From positions 1-37,152 of the IMG/VR virus record IMGVR_UViG_3300010370_000097: a DNA stretch of 37,152 nucleotides. One strand, given 5' to 3'. Of this stretch, positions 6,672 to 12,848 are shown piece after piece (position 1 is the stretch's first letter; each line of letters starts with the position of its first letter). The stretch comes from a virus. The notes under the pieces were generated by a model, which saw only the letters and a list, made by a program, of their open reading frames with translations, was not told the DNA's origin and did no database searches. A program made the translations under genes and the position numbers.

Positions 6672-7536
6672 CTTCCAAATCCTCCGCGATTGGGTTCCAT
6701 TCGTGATAACTGATAAAAATCTTACCTGGGAATTTGATTAGGTCAGAAACAGCATCACCTAAATAAGCCTTGTAGCCTTTCCAAGTGTCTATCTGTCTGA
6801 ACCACTCCAACTCCAAAGTGTTTTTTAGTTTCGGTTCATTTCCGCTGTAGAGTATAGCCAAGTCGATTTGGTTTGTAAAGTGGTCTTTACGTTCCTCTAA
6901 CATTTCGCCGCTGATGATGGAGTTTTCGTAAAAACGGAAATTATCAACAAAAACTCCCAGGTCTTCTTGACTGAATGTAAAAGGTAAATGGTCGCCGGTC
7001 AAGGCAGAACGGCCCTCAAATGTAAAGAACAAGTCAGGAGAGACAGGGCTGGATAATGTAGTTCTATGCTGCCTTGCTAACTGTGTTTGATAAATGCCGT
7101 AAGGGAAACTAACAAAGAACTTTTGAGGCATAGTCCAGCGACTTATCTTACCACAAATTCTATTTGCTACTTGTGCGCCTTCAATAATAGACCAAGGAAG
7201 GCATTTTGATTTATAGTCTTCTTCCGGCCTTATTGGGACGTAATAGATAGGCACAAGACGACGCCACTTATCAGGTTGAGAAGAGAACTTTTTAGACCCG
7301 ATAGAAGCGGGGTCGTAAGTAAAATCGCCCATTCTTTTACGAATAAGCGGTGTTGCTTCATAGTCGCAAACAACCCAGATAGTTTCGCAACCAGCCCAGG
7401 CTGCTTGATGAACAGCGTGTTCAATAGCAAAATAGTTAGGTGCTACGGGCGTTAGGCAATCGGACCAAGGAAGGTTTATTCCAGTTGGTTTAGAAGCGGC
7501 TGGAACTATTCCGGCCAGATGAAAAGAGTTGGACAT
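6628..7536 (-). CDS. Nucleotidyltransferase-like (GT-A fold) protein
   Basis: 302 residues. The start (LAGIVPAASKPTGINLPWSDCLTPVAP at 7-33) resembles the nucleotide-binding loop of sugar-1-phosphate nucleotidyltransferases. It is followed by an A-x-x-x-A-W-A-G-C-ETIWVVCD strand-helix pair (47-59), as expected for a Rossmann-like GT-A domain. A later segment reads IYYVPIRPEEDY...CLPWSIIEGA. Similar proteins occur in marine T4-superfamily phages, to my knowledge without a proven substrate. The C-terminus is strongly acidic (EDLEDATENEDDDY). The ATG at 7536 lies 47 nt inside the upstream gene, suggesting paired expression. The actual activity (nucleotidyl transfer to sugar, DNA or protein) is not shown. 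Confidence 0.7.
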   Translation of the reverse strand: MSNSFHLAGIVPAASKPTGINLPWSDCLTPVAPNYFAIEHAVHQAAWAGCETIWVVCDYEATPLIRKRMGDFTYDPASIGSKKFSSQPDKWRRLVPIYYVPIRPEEDYKSKCLPWSIIEGAQVANRICGKISRWTMPQKFFVSFPYGIYQTQLARQHRTTLSSPVSPDLFFTFEGRSALTGDHLPFTFSQEDLGVFVDNFRFYENSIISGEMLEERKDHFTNQIDLAILYSGNEPKLKNTLELEWFRQIDTWKGYKAYLGDAVSDLIKFPGKIFISYHEWNPIAEDLEDATENEDDDYDTEA

Positions 7537-8338
7537 AATGTTTATTTGGCCTTATTTCGCTTTCTTTGTAAAAGTCTATTATCTTCTGTGGACTATCAAA
7601 AAGATAAGTAATGTTAGGTTGGTTAGAGGTCTTTGGCTTGAATTGATAATAAATTTCTCTTCCGGCGTGTTCTAACTCAATAAACTTTACGTCTATTACC
7701 TCTTTTAGTAGCCTGCGGAGTTTTATTCTTGTTATTGTTTCTGTGTAGTTGTCGCCTGTTATTTGGCTTTGGGTCAAGAAAGAACGAACAACGCAGTCTT
7801 TTCTATCTTGGTAGAAAGAACGCTTTGACTTGTAAAACCAAACCTCATTCACAAACTTATCGCTGTAAAGCAAATGTGTTTTATCATGCTTGGAACCTTG
7901 ACGCATGTTGAACCAGTCAATAACAACGTGTTGCTTATTGGCTATTTCTGGTGGGTCTTCCAAGCCTGTTATTTGCTCGGGGTCAAACACGAAAAGGTTT
8001 TCAAAATTGACTTTCGCCAACCTTGAAAACTCTGTCGTTATTTTTAGAATGTTTTGTTCTTCAATCCGAATGCTTCTCAACAAATCCGAACCAAAGATAA
8101 GTCCTCTCAAAGAGAGGAAGAACATAAGCTTTTCCCACAAATAAATTTGAGGAACTTTCGCTTTCGTTTGGAAGCCGAAATGTTCTGGGCTTCTTATTAC
8201 CACATCGTCAAAGACGAAAGGTGGTTTTGGTGTTATGAATAAAACTGGAATGTTATTGTAATAAGAATAAAGGAGAGAAGATAGGCACCCGCCTACTACC
8301 ATTTTTGGGTGGTTATAGATGTGCCTATCAAGTTTCAT
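7490..8338 (-). CDS. Unknown protein, partner of the nucleotidyltransferase-like gene
   Basis: 282 residues. It opens with a glycine-containing hydrophobic stretch (VVGGCLSSLLYSYYNNIPVLFI, near 14-35), like the first strand and helix of a Rossmann-type nucleotide-binding fold. Later parts are rich in aromatic and basic residues (KSKRSFYQDRKDCVVRSFL). No catalytic signature that I can name is present. It starts by ATGA overlap with the 51-residue gene upstream, and its 3' end overlaps the nucleotidyltransferase-like gene by 47 nt. The two are probably made in step and may act in one pathway (inference). Confidence 0.75.
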   Translation of the reverse strand: MKLDRHIYNHPKMVVGGCLSSLLYSYYNNIPVLFITPKPPFVFDDVVIRSPEHFGFQTKAKVPQIYLWEKLMFFLSLRGLIFGSDLLRSIRIEEQNILKITTEFSRLAKVNFENLFVFDPEQITGLEDPPEIANKQHVVIDWFNMRQGSKHDKTHLLYSDKFVNEVWFYKSKRSFYQDRKDCVVRSFLTQSQITGDNYTETITRIKLRRLLKEVIDVKFIELEHAGREIYYQFKPKTSNQPNITYLFDSPQKIIDFYKESEIRPNKHYVQLFSSGRNSSSRF

Positions 8339-8490
8339 CCCTTACCCTGACCGCGATAACGCTTACGATAACCCTTTGGGACGGTGCCACCTGAGCCAAG
8401 CTTCTTGAATTTGGAATGCTTACCATTTCCAATAGTGGTCTTCTTCTTTGTAGGGTTGTACTCCTTACCGTTGCGTCGTCCTGCCGTCAT
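8335..8490 (-). CDS. 51-residue very basic protein
   Basis: 51 residues, with about a third Lys/Arg (MTAGRRNGKEYNP, KHSKFKKLGSGG, YRKRYRGQGKG), likely disordered or nucleic-acid-binding. It is below common length cut-offs but is bounded on both sides by 4-nt overlaps: its ATG at 8490 shares ATGA with the glutaredoxin stop, and its TGA shares ATGA with the next gene's start. That double coupling is the main reason to call it real. Function unknown. Confidence 0.7.
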   Translation of the reverse strand: MTAGRRNGKEYNPTKKKTTIGNGKHSKFKKLGSGGTVPKGYRKRYRGQGKG

Positions 8491-8741
8491 TCCTCAACTC
8501 CTAATGTTTTTGCGAGGGTTCCTTCTCTATCTAACTTTTCAATATCGGTGAAGCCACCGATAAACTTATCTTCCACCCAAACTTGGGGGACGGTTCTACA
8601 ACCTGATAAAGTTGTAATTGAAAATCTCGTTTGTTCGTCGTTGGTTACATCAATAACGGAGAAGGAAACGCCGCGTGAAACCAACAGATCAACTGCCTTT
8701 TTACACCAAGGGCAATAACTTGCTGTGAAAACTCTAATCAT
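8487..8741 (-). CDS. grx: Glutaredoxin
   Basis: 84 residues, a single thioredoxin-fold domain. It has a dithiol active site CPWC at 10-13, a cis-proline TVPQVWV segment near 50-56 and GGFTD near 62-66, the glutathione-side motif of class I glutaredoxins. Phage glutaredoxins typically re-reduce ribonucleotide reductase. The class II RNR in this window (13.5-15.4 kb) ends in a CxxxxC tail that would need such a donor (inference). The ATG at 8741 overlaps the upstream stop by 8 nt, and the next gene is coupled by ATGA. Confidence 0.95.
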   Translation of the reverse strand: MIRVFTASYCPWCKKAVDLLVSRGVSFSVIDVTNDEQTRFSITTLSGCRTVPQVWVEDKFIGGFTDIEKLDREGTLAKTLGVEE

Positions 8742-8991
8742 TACTCAAATCTCTTGTGTGCTTATTGATTGCTTGCTCGTAAAGCATTCGGTCCTCTGTG
8801 GATAGAGAACGCGATGAAAGCCAACCTAAAACTATCTTGTTCCATTGTTCGTAAGACATCTCTAAATCTAACTCATCACCGTCAAAAGTCCAACTTTTTG
8901 GCTTTATCTCTAAATAAACGTGTTCATCATCAAAACATTCTTCGTAAAGATGAAATGTTTGGTCATAACTGATTGTTGCTTTCGTACTCAT
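8734..8991 (-). CDS. Small acidic protein, unknown
   Basis: 85 residues, acidic and soluble. It has a beta-rich start (HLYEECFDDEHVYLEIKPKSWTFDGDELDLEM) and a helical end (YEQWNKIVLGWLSSRSLSTEDRMLYEQAI). No recognised family. Its stop overlaps the glutaredoxin start by 8 nt, and the gap to the upstream membrane-protein gene is 11 nt. The SD is weak (AGAG upstream of ATG 8991), so translation may depend on coupling. Confidence 0.7.
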   Translation of the reverse strand: MSTKATISYDQTFHLYEECFDDEHVYLEIKPKSWTFDGDELDLEMSYEQWNKIVLGWLSSRSLSTEDRMLYEQAINKHTRDLSND

Positions 8992-9002
8992 TATAACATT
9001 CT

Positions 9003-9200
9003 CTACTTCTGTTGTCTATCTCTAAAATCTTGAATTTCTTGTTCTCTAGCAAGATAGGAAATCATTCCTGTTAGAACTGTTATACCAAACATCGGCAGCA
9101 AAGTCAAATAGGATTCTTGAATTACTAAAATCAAATCCACAACAAGCGCATTGCTGAAAGCATTGTAGGCATAAGTTTTGATCCAATGGTTATTATTCAT
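9003..9200 (-). CDS. Small membrane protein
   Basis: 65 residues with two hydrophobic segments (about 14-31, ALVVDLILVI core; about 34-50, LLPMFGITVLTGMISYL) and a charged tail (REQEIQDFRDRQQK). It is probably a double-spanning inner-membrane protein. It could be an accessory lysis, superinfection or host-takeover protein; nothing in the sequence decides. AGGAAG precedes the ATG at 9200, which overlaps the upstream stop by 8 nt. Confidence 0.65.
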   Translation of the reverse strand: MNNNHWIKTYAYNAFSNALVVDLILVIQESYLTLLPMFGITVLTGMISYLAREQEIQDFRDRQQK

Positions 9201-9447
9201 TTTCTTCTTCCTGTTTTTGTTCTGAAACCGCTTCTCTTATTAGAGAGTAAAGGTCTTCTTCCAGTTTTAGCATCATAGCGGTAAAATGAAGGCTATTTTC
9301 TATCTGTCTTTCTCGGTTAGATAGGCGACCGATGTAGAAGGCATTTTCCAGTTCTTCTATTACTTTCTTCTTATCCATAGTTCGTTCCTTGTTTGGTGGC
9401 GAGCATTCTTCACAAATAGAAACGCCCGCTAGACTTGAGTTATTCAT
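9193..9447 (-). CDS. Small helical protein, unknown
   Basis: 84 residues if started at ATG 9447. The only visible SD (AAGGA) precedes an internal ATG at 9378, giving 61 residues. The longer start was kept because genes here are packed without gaps and the extra N-terminus carries a CEEC pair. The core is a charged helix pair (DKKKVIEELENAFYIGRLSNRERQIENSLHFTAMMLKLEEDLYSLI) with a Glu/Gln tail. No recognised family. Its stop overlaps the membrane-protein start by 8 nt. Confidence 0.6.
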   Translation of the reverse strand: MNNSSLAGVSICEECSPPNKERTMDKKKVIEELENAFYIGRLSNRERQIENSLHFTAMMLKLEEDLYSLIREAVSEQKQEEENE

Positions 9448-9452
9448 AACAC

Positions 9453-9569
9453 TTATGTCGGCTTCGCGTATGGCGAAGGAAAAATACGTTCCATTTCTTT
9501 GCGATCATAGTCCTTTCTTCTTTCATCATTACGCTTTTCTTTGGCAGGGTGATTACGTTTTTTAGGCAT
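9453..9569 (-). CDS. 38-residue basic protein
   Basis: 38 residues, highly charged (MPKKRNHPAKEKRNDERRK then DYDRKEMERIFPSPYAKPT). It is short, but its ATG at 9569 overlaps the upstream gene's stop by 8 nt, and it ends 6 nt before the next start, filling a gap that would otherwise be empty. The composition suggests nucleic-acid or protein surface binding. Function unknown. Confidence 0.55.
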   Translation of the reverse strand: MPKKRNHPAKEKRNDERRKDYDRKEMERIFPSPYAKPT

Positions 9570-9834
9570 TCTTACTCCAATCCCAAAAATGTTCTTGGCT
9601 ATTCCATGTAAAGACACCATTATCCCAAAACCAAGTTATTACTCCGTCTTTTTCTACATCAGCCAGAGCATTTCTTATGTCTGAAAGACTGGTTAGATAA
9701 GGGCGTCCAAAAGAAGAGTAGTGGTTCTCGCCATTTACTCTTTCAAAATGGACTTCTACAAGTTCGTTTACATCTTCGTTGAAGCCCTCATCAAACCCGA
9801 CTTTGATTAGGGCGTATTTCCAAACTGGCGTCAT
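9562..9834 (-). CDS. Unknown small protein downstream of thyX
   Basis: 90 residues from ATG 9834, chosen because it makes a 4-nt ATGA overlap with the thyX stop; a longer frame extends into thyX without an SD. Aromatic-rich beta/alpha sequence: TPVWKYALIKVGFDEG, VEVHFERVNGENHYSSFGR, and VITWFWDNGVFTWNSQEHFWDW. Seven Trp/Phe in the last 30 residues suggest a compact domain. No recognised family. Confidence 0.7.
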   Translation of the reverse strand: MTPVWKYALIKVGFDEGFNEDVNELVEVHFERVNGENHYSSFGRPYLTSLSDIRNALADVEKDGVITWFWDNGVFTWNSQEHFWDWSKNA

Positions 9835-10550
9835 TCCCGGTTCTTCCTGAATGCTCCAACCGCTTCCGGCCAAAGGTCAGTTGCGATTTCCAAACATGCT
9901 TCGGCAACCTTTTGGATTTCCAGTTGTGCGCCTTCGTGAGTTCGCAGATCAATAAATTTTAGAAGGTTAGATAGGTTTACAGTTCCGTAAAACTCTGTGT
10001 AAAGGTTCTGTGGAAGAACGCCTCTTGCTTGTTCCCGACAAACACCAGCATCAATAAGGTTGTTGTAGAGTTTTACTGACTTTTCGTGCCAGTCCCTAAC
10101 GACTTGGTGTGCTGGACCGCGAAGACCAGCCGCCGTGTAAGGCAACATTATCATCGGATCAACTAGTTCATCTACATTTGATGCTTGTCGGTTTGAGTTG
10201 TGCTGGGTTCTAAACTGTTGTGGTTCGTAGAACTGTAAGTTTTCTTCCGTGTAGCGGCGTGAAATTTCGTTGTAAGACCATGTGCGATGCCTGTGATGCT
10301 GAGAACGGACAAACAAAGGAACAACAAACCTAAAAGTGGCAACATTATGCTCAAAAGTAGAGGTGTGCTTATGATCAACAAGATAATGAATGAGTTTCCT
10401 GTCTTTTTCATCTAACTCCTCCTTATGCTTGCCAAAACTAACCCTGGCGCTATTCACGATTGTTAAGTCAGTTCCCATGTGAGCGACATATTCTACCTTT
10501 CCAATGCCGTCGCCGTAGAGTTCAATTGTTTTTTGATATGGTGTGTTCAT
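9831..10550 (-). CDS. thyX: Flavin-dependent thymidylate synthase ThyX
   Basis: 239 residues. It makes dTMP from dUMP using FAD, NADPH and methylene-THF. The defining RHRxxSxNExSxRY motif is complete at 87-100 (Arg87 to Tyr100). HTSTFEH near 62-68 and a later AREQARGVLP-like segment fit substrate and flavin contacts. It starts at ATG 10550, 29 nt inside the upstream gene, with AAGG before it. With the phage dCMP deaminase and dUTPase supplying dUMP, it completes a phage route to dTTP. ThyX replaces the ThyA-type enzyme of T4. Confidence 0.97.
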   Translation of the reverse strand: MNTPYQKTIELYGDGIGKVEYVAHMGTDLTIVNSARVSFGKHKEELDEKDRKLIHYLVDHKHTSTFEHNVATFRFVVPLFVRSQHHRHRTWSYNEISRRYTEENLQFYEPQQFRTQHNSNRQASNVDELVDPMIMLPYTAAGLRGPAHQVVRDWHEKSVKLYNNLIDAGVCREQARGVLPQNLYTEFYGTVNLSNLLKFIDLRTHEGAQLEIQKVAEACLEIATDLWPEAVGAFRKNRE

Positions 10551-10950
10551 TAATTAGCCTTAGTCCTTCTGTTATTGCTTCAAATTTTGTTTTGAGAATT
10601 GGGTTATGTGTAATTCCATAACTTTCTGGCGTCAAGAGTTCGTAATGTGTGGGCCATTGATAGAATTGGTCTGTTGAACTGAAAAGTGGAAATACAAAAA
10701 TTCCTTTCTCTGCTAAAATTCTATTCTCAATAACTCCGATTGTTGCTGGGTCGTTGAGAAGAGGGAAAACATCTTTTCTTTTGCTTAACAAGCCCGCTTG
10801 TAGGTCATCACAAATTCTGTTGACGTAGCCAGTTGACCCATTATGGTCTGGAATTTTAACATAAAGCATTCCTGGGAGCCATTCAAAACACGAATAATTT
10901 ACAACCTCTTTTCCCATTTCATCAAGATCAAACAAATCTGTTTCTTTCAT
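10522..10950 (-). CDS. Unknown protein upstream of thyX
   Basis: 142 residues, mixed alpha/beta. Segments include CFEWLPGMLYVKIPDHNG near 21-38, NRICDDLQAGLLSKRKDVFPLLNDP near 44-68, and GIFVFPLFSSTDQFYQWPTHYELLTP near 83-108. No catalytic or metal motif that I can name, and no family recognised. It is coupled by an ATGA overlap to the zinc-ribbon gene upstream and overlaps the thyX start by 29 nt. Confidence 0.75.
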   Translation of the reverse strand: MKETDLFDLDEMGKEVVNYSCFEWLPGMLYVKIPDHNGSTGYVNRICDDLQAGLLSKRKDVFPLLNDPATIGVIENRILAEKGIFVFPLFSSTDQFYQWPTHYELLTPESYGITHNPILKTKFEAITEGLRLINEHTISKNN

Positions 10951-11366
10951 CCTTCACTCCTATCAAATTGGGTAGGGCGACTGTCTTTACGCTTTTGGTC
11001 GCAAGTAGAACAGACGTTTCGGATCCAGCCTTTGGTCCTAACTTCGGCAACATTACCGCAATATTCGCAAGTTCTGGCGCTAATAGACGTAGCAAGATCG
11101 ATAATAGAATCGGTTCTTTCATCGCCGCCGTCAAAGTAAATGCGAAGCTCACCGTACTTTTCCTTTACTTGGGAAAACTGAACGGGAGGCATTTTTCTAT
11201 GTTCCACGCTGTTTTGAATAACAGAACAAACACTATCAATAATGTTAAACCAACCATCACCAGCCTCAATTCCCCAACACATAGCAGAATGTGTCCTGGG
11301 AAGATCCTTCTGGACGAAAAGATTAGGGTACTTATCAAACAGTTTTTGTTGTAGTTCCGGGTTCAT
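10947..11366 (-). CDS. Conserved phage protein with C-terminal zinc ribbon
   Basis: 139 residues. The N-terminal domain holds CWGIEAGDGWFNIIDSVC near 30-47 and QVKEKYGELRIYFDGGDER near 66-84, wording I know from many phage and prophage hypothetical proteins. The C-terminus is a zinc ribbon: CEYCG at about 100-104 and CSTC at about 119-122, then a basic tail. Function is unknown; nucleic-acid binding is plausible. AAGGA precedes ATG 11366, which lies 32 nt inside the DUF3310 gene. Confidence 0.8.
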   Translation of the reverse strand: MNPELQQKLFDKYPNLFVQKDLPRTHSAMCWGIEAGDGWFNIIDSVCSVIQNSVEHRKMPPVQFSQVKEKYGELRIYFDGGDERTDSIIDLATSISARTCEYCGNVAEVRTKGWIRNVCSTCDQKRKDSRPTQFDRSEG

Positions 11367-11583
11367 TGTGTTTTCCTTCTAAATGGTCTATATAGCGTTG
11401 TAAATACCACGCTGCTTTCTTTAAGTCTTCTAACACTCGGTCATGCTTCTTGCCTGCTCTTGAAATGTATTTTACAACATTTCCAAGATGAAAACCCAAA
11501 TTCCAGGCTTCAATAACTTTTATTGCCTCGTAAATATTGGATTTTCCTCCATAATGTGAAGGGTGTTCTACTACGTCAGCCAT
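11335..11583 (-). CDS. DUF3310-family protein (T7 gp1.7-like)
   Basis: 82 residues. It carries the DUF3310 signature: HPSHYG at 7-12, YEAIKVIEAWNLGFHLGNVVKYISRAG spanning 18-44, and DLKKAAWYLQRYID near 53-66. The family includes phage T7 gp1.7, a nucleotide kinase, but most members are uncharacterised and this copy is shorter than gp1.7. A role in nucleotide metabolism fits the surrounding genes (inference). The start shares TAATG with the GroES-like stop, and its 3' end overlaps the next gene by 32 nt. Confidence 0.85.
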   Translation of the reverse strand: MADVVEHPSHYGGKSNIYEAIKVIEAWNLGFHLGNVVKYISRAGKKHDRVLEDLKKAAWYLQRYIDHLEGKHNEPGTTTKTV

Positions 11584-11879
11584 TACTCAACCCACGAAGC
11601 CATAATGTGGTTTTCTAAAATGAAACAAAATTCATCACCACGAATTTCTACCTTCTCTAATAGGTGAGTTGGGAAAACAACCTTTGTTCCAAACTCAAAC
11701 TTGGAAACGCAATCGCCCGAGGCTCTTACAACCATAGCGATAGTGTGTTCTCGCAAAACCTCTTTTGAGGTCTTAAAATCCTCTGGAAGAAGAATAAGAG
11801 AAGGTTGTTCTTCTTGCCCTGGGAGGTTCCGTTCCAACTCCACATAAACTCGTCTGTTGTGTGGTTCAATAAAAGACAT
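11583..11879 (-). CDS. GroES-like co-chaperonin
   Basis: 98 residues, typical for a Cpn10 subunit. It shows a first strand PHNRRVYVELE, a loop, then SLILLPEDF. Next come TIAMVVRASGDCVSKFEFGTKVVF (aligning with the G-V-V...G...V-K-G-D-V-V-F centre of GroES) and a closing EKVEIRGDEFCFILENHIMASW. The segment between SLILLPEDF and HTIAMVV lies where GroES has its mobile or roof elements. Phages such as T4 (gp31) carry such proteins to adapt host GroEL to a large capsid protein. The ATG at 11879 (GGAG five nt before) shares TGATG with the upstream stop; a TTG one codon earlier was rejected. Confidence 0.75.
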   Translation of the reverse strand: MSFIEPHNRRVYVELERNLPGQEEQPSLILLPEDFKTSKEVLREHTIAMVVRASGDCVSKFEFGTKVVFPTHLLEKVEIRGDEFCFILENHIMASWVE

Positions 11880-12118
11880 CAATACTCCATAAATTTATTC
11901 AGTTCAATAGCCCGCTCAAACAAACGAAACTTTTCAGTAGGCAAAAGTTGGTCGTGGATTTTCTTACAACGCTTACAGATAAAGCGAACGAAAACCTCGC
12001 CGCCATGCTTTGTTTCAATTTCGCTTGTTGAAAGCCAGTTGTGCTTTTTTAAGCCGCTAGGAGAAGCGGGACAATTTTCATTTTGGTTCTCCCCGGCGAT
12101 AATGTGGTTTAAATTCAT
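11879..12118 (-). CDS. Small protein with CxxC pair, first gene of the long early operon
   Basis: 79 residues. It has one clear CKRC pair near 48-51 followed by KKIHDQLLP, plus Cys16 and a His-rich centre, so it may bind a metal. The end is helical (KFRLFERAIELNKFMEY). The ATG at 12118 has a strong SD (GGAGGG) just downstream of promoter P3. It is followed without a gap by the GroES-like gene. No family recognised. Being promoter-proximal it should be among the most abundant products of this operon. Confidence 0.75.
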   Translation of the reverse strand: MNLNHIIAGENQNENCPASPSGLKKHNWLSTSEIETKHGGEVFVRFICKRCKKIHDQLLPTEKFRLFERAIELNKFMEY

Positions 12119-12119
12119 A

Positions 12120-12163
12120 ACGCCCTCCTTCTCCTACATAATAGCGCGGGGAAGAGAGGGCGT
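12120..12163 (-). promoter_or_regulatory. Strong inverted repeat centred on P3, masking the ribosome site in read-through RNA
   Basis: ACGCCCTC (plus 12120-12127) and GAGGGCGT (12156-12163) pair perfectly over 8 bp. After a one-base bulge, CTTC/GAAG adds 4 bp and two G-C pairs follow. The -10 lies in the loop. The promoter-proximal arm contains the SD of the gene at 12118; the other arm overlaps the -35, upstream of the start site. Confidence 0.65.
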
Positions 12164-12166
12164 CAA
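12138..12166 (-). promoter_or_regulatory. Sigma-70 promoter P3 for the 12.1-2.8 kb operon
   Basis: Minus-strand TTGACG (12166-12161), 17-nt spacer ending CGCGC, TATTAT (12143-12138). The start site should be near 12131, 13 nt before the ATG at 12118. No other clear promoter is seen before dnaE, so this one may drive about 9 kb. Confidence 0.88.
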
Positions 12167-12184
12167 GAGGTTAGAGAAAAATTA

Positions 12185-12727
12185 TCAGACCTTCGCTCTT
12201 TGTTGTAGAAGATAGAGGAAAGTTTCCAATTCGTTTGCTTGTGCGGCAAGCAAGTCATTTAAACCAAGGGGCAATTCGCCTGCTTCGTCAAGAGTTTGGA
12301 AAATTTCTGATAAGAGGTCGTGATGACCTTGTAGAACGTCCAAACCTTCACGAACTATTTGATCGGCTGGTTTATCAGTTAGACATTCCATTTGGCTCAA
12401 AATTTCGGCTGCTGCTTGTGTAATGTGAATAGGACAACCAAGTTCTTCAACTCCGGTGTTTCCAATAGCCTTCTCAACAAGACCGTCAAACTGTGCTTCA
12501 AGAGCGGGGTAAATGCCTCCGAAGAGGGTTGTGTGGTCGCCAGCAAAACCAACACCTTTTGTTAGGTTATGAGCGCCGTGGAACCAAAGTTGAGCGGCAC
12601 GGACAGAAGGAATCAACTGACCCATTGAAGAAACAAGCAAAGAACCTTGTTCTTGTGGTGCTTGTTCCATTGCTGCTTCTACTTCTTCTTTGATAATTCG
12701 GCGCAGTTGTGACGCTGTGAGTTTCAT
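12185..12727 (-). CDS. Dps/ferritin-like protein with putative capsid-targeting leader
   Basis: 180 residues. Residues 1-14 (MKLTASQLRRIIKE) form a basic amphipathic leader ending in I-K-E, which fits the (I/L)xE cleavage rule of T4-type prohead proteases. The rest is a predicted four-helix bundle. AQLWFHGAHNLTKGVGFAGDH near 45-65 matches the Dps 'HWN..G..F..LH' helix, and FDGLVEKAI near 80-88 matches the D-x3-E helix. His53, His65, Asp81 and Glu85 have nearly the spacing of Dps ferroxidase ligands (His51, His63, Asp78, Glu82 in E. coli). It may store iron or bind DNA. The leader suggests packaging in the head (inference). The SD is AAGGGG before ATG 12727. A CTATTTATTTGTG motif lies upstream instead of a sigma-70 promoter. 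Confidence 0.75.
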   Translation of the reverse strand: MKLTASQLRRIIKEEVEAAMEQAPQEQGSLLVSSMGQLIPSVRAAQLWFHGAHNLTKGVGFAGDHTTLFGGIYPALEAQFDGLVEKAIGNTGVEELGCPIHITQAAAEILSQMECLTDKPADQIVREGLDVLQGHHDLLSEIFQTLDEAGELPLGLNDLLAAQANELETFLYLLQQRAKV

Positions 12728-12742
12728 TTACTATCCCCTTAA

Positions 12743-12755
12743 CACAAATAAATAG
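12743..12755 (-). promoter_or_regulatory. CTATTTATTTGTG motif (putative late promoter)
   Basis: Minus-strand CTATTTATTTGTG followed by TTAAGGGG, the SD of the Dps-like gene. It differs by one base from copies before the kinase-like and sheath genes. There is no hairpin here, so it is not just a terminator U-tract. Confidence 0.5.
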
Positions 12756-12761
12756 TCTCTT

Positions 12762-12848
12762 TTAATGTAAAACTTCAATATGCTTCTTTATAGCTTTTAC
12801 CACCTGTTGTAGTAACATTCCGACCATTTGAGATTTGGAGCCATTCAT
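12762..12848 (-). CDS. 28-residue ORF overlapping the kinase-like stop (uncertain)
   Basis: 28 codons (MNGSKSQMVGMLLQQVVKA then IKKHIEVLH), amphipathic helix, sharing ATGA with the stop of the kinase-like gene. No clear SD. Base composition returns here to the AT-rich phage average. It may be a tiny coupled gene, or the remnant C-terminus of a former cargo domain replaced by the GC-rich segment. Low confidence as an expressed gene. Confidence 0.3.
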   Translation of the reverse strand: MNGSKSQMVGMLLQQVVKAIKKHIEVLH

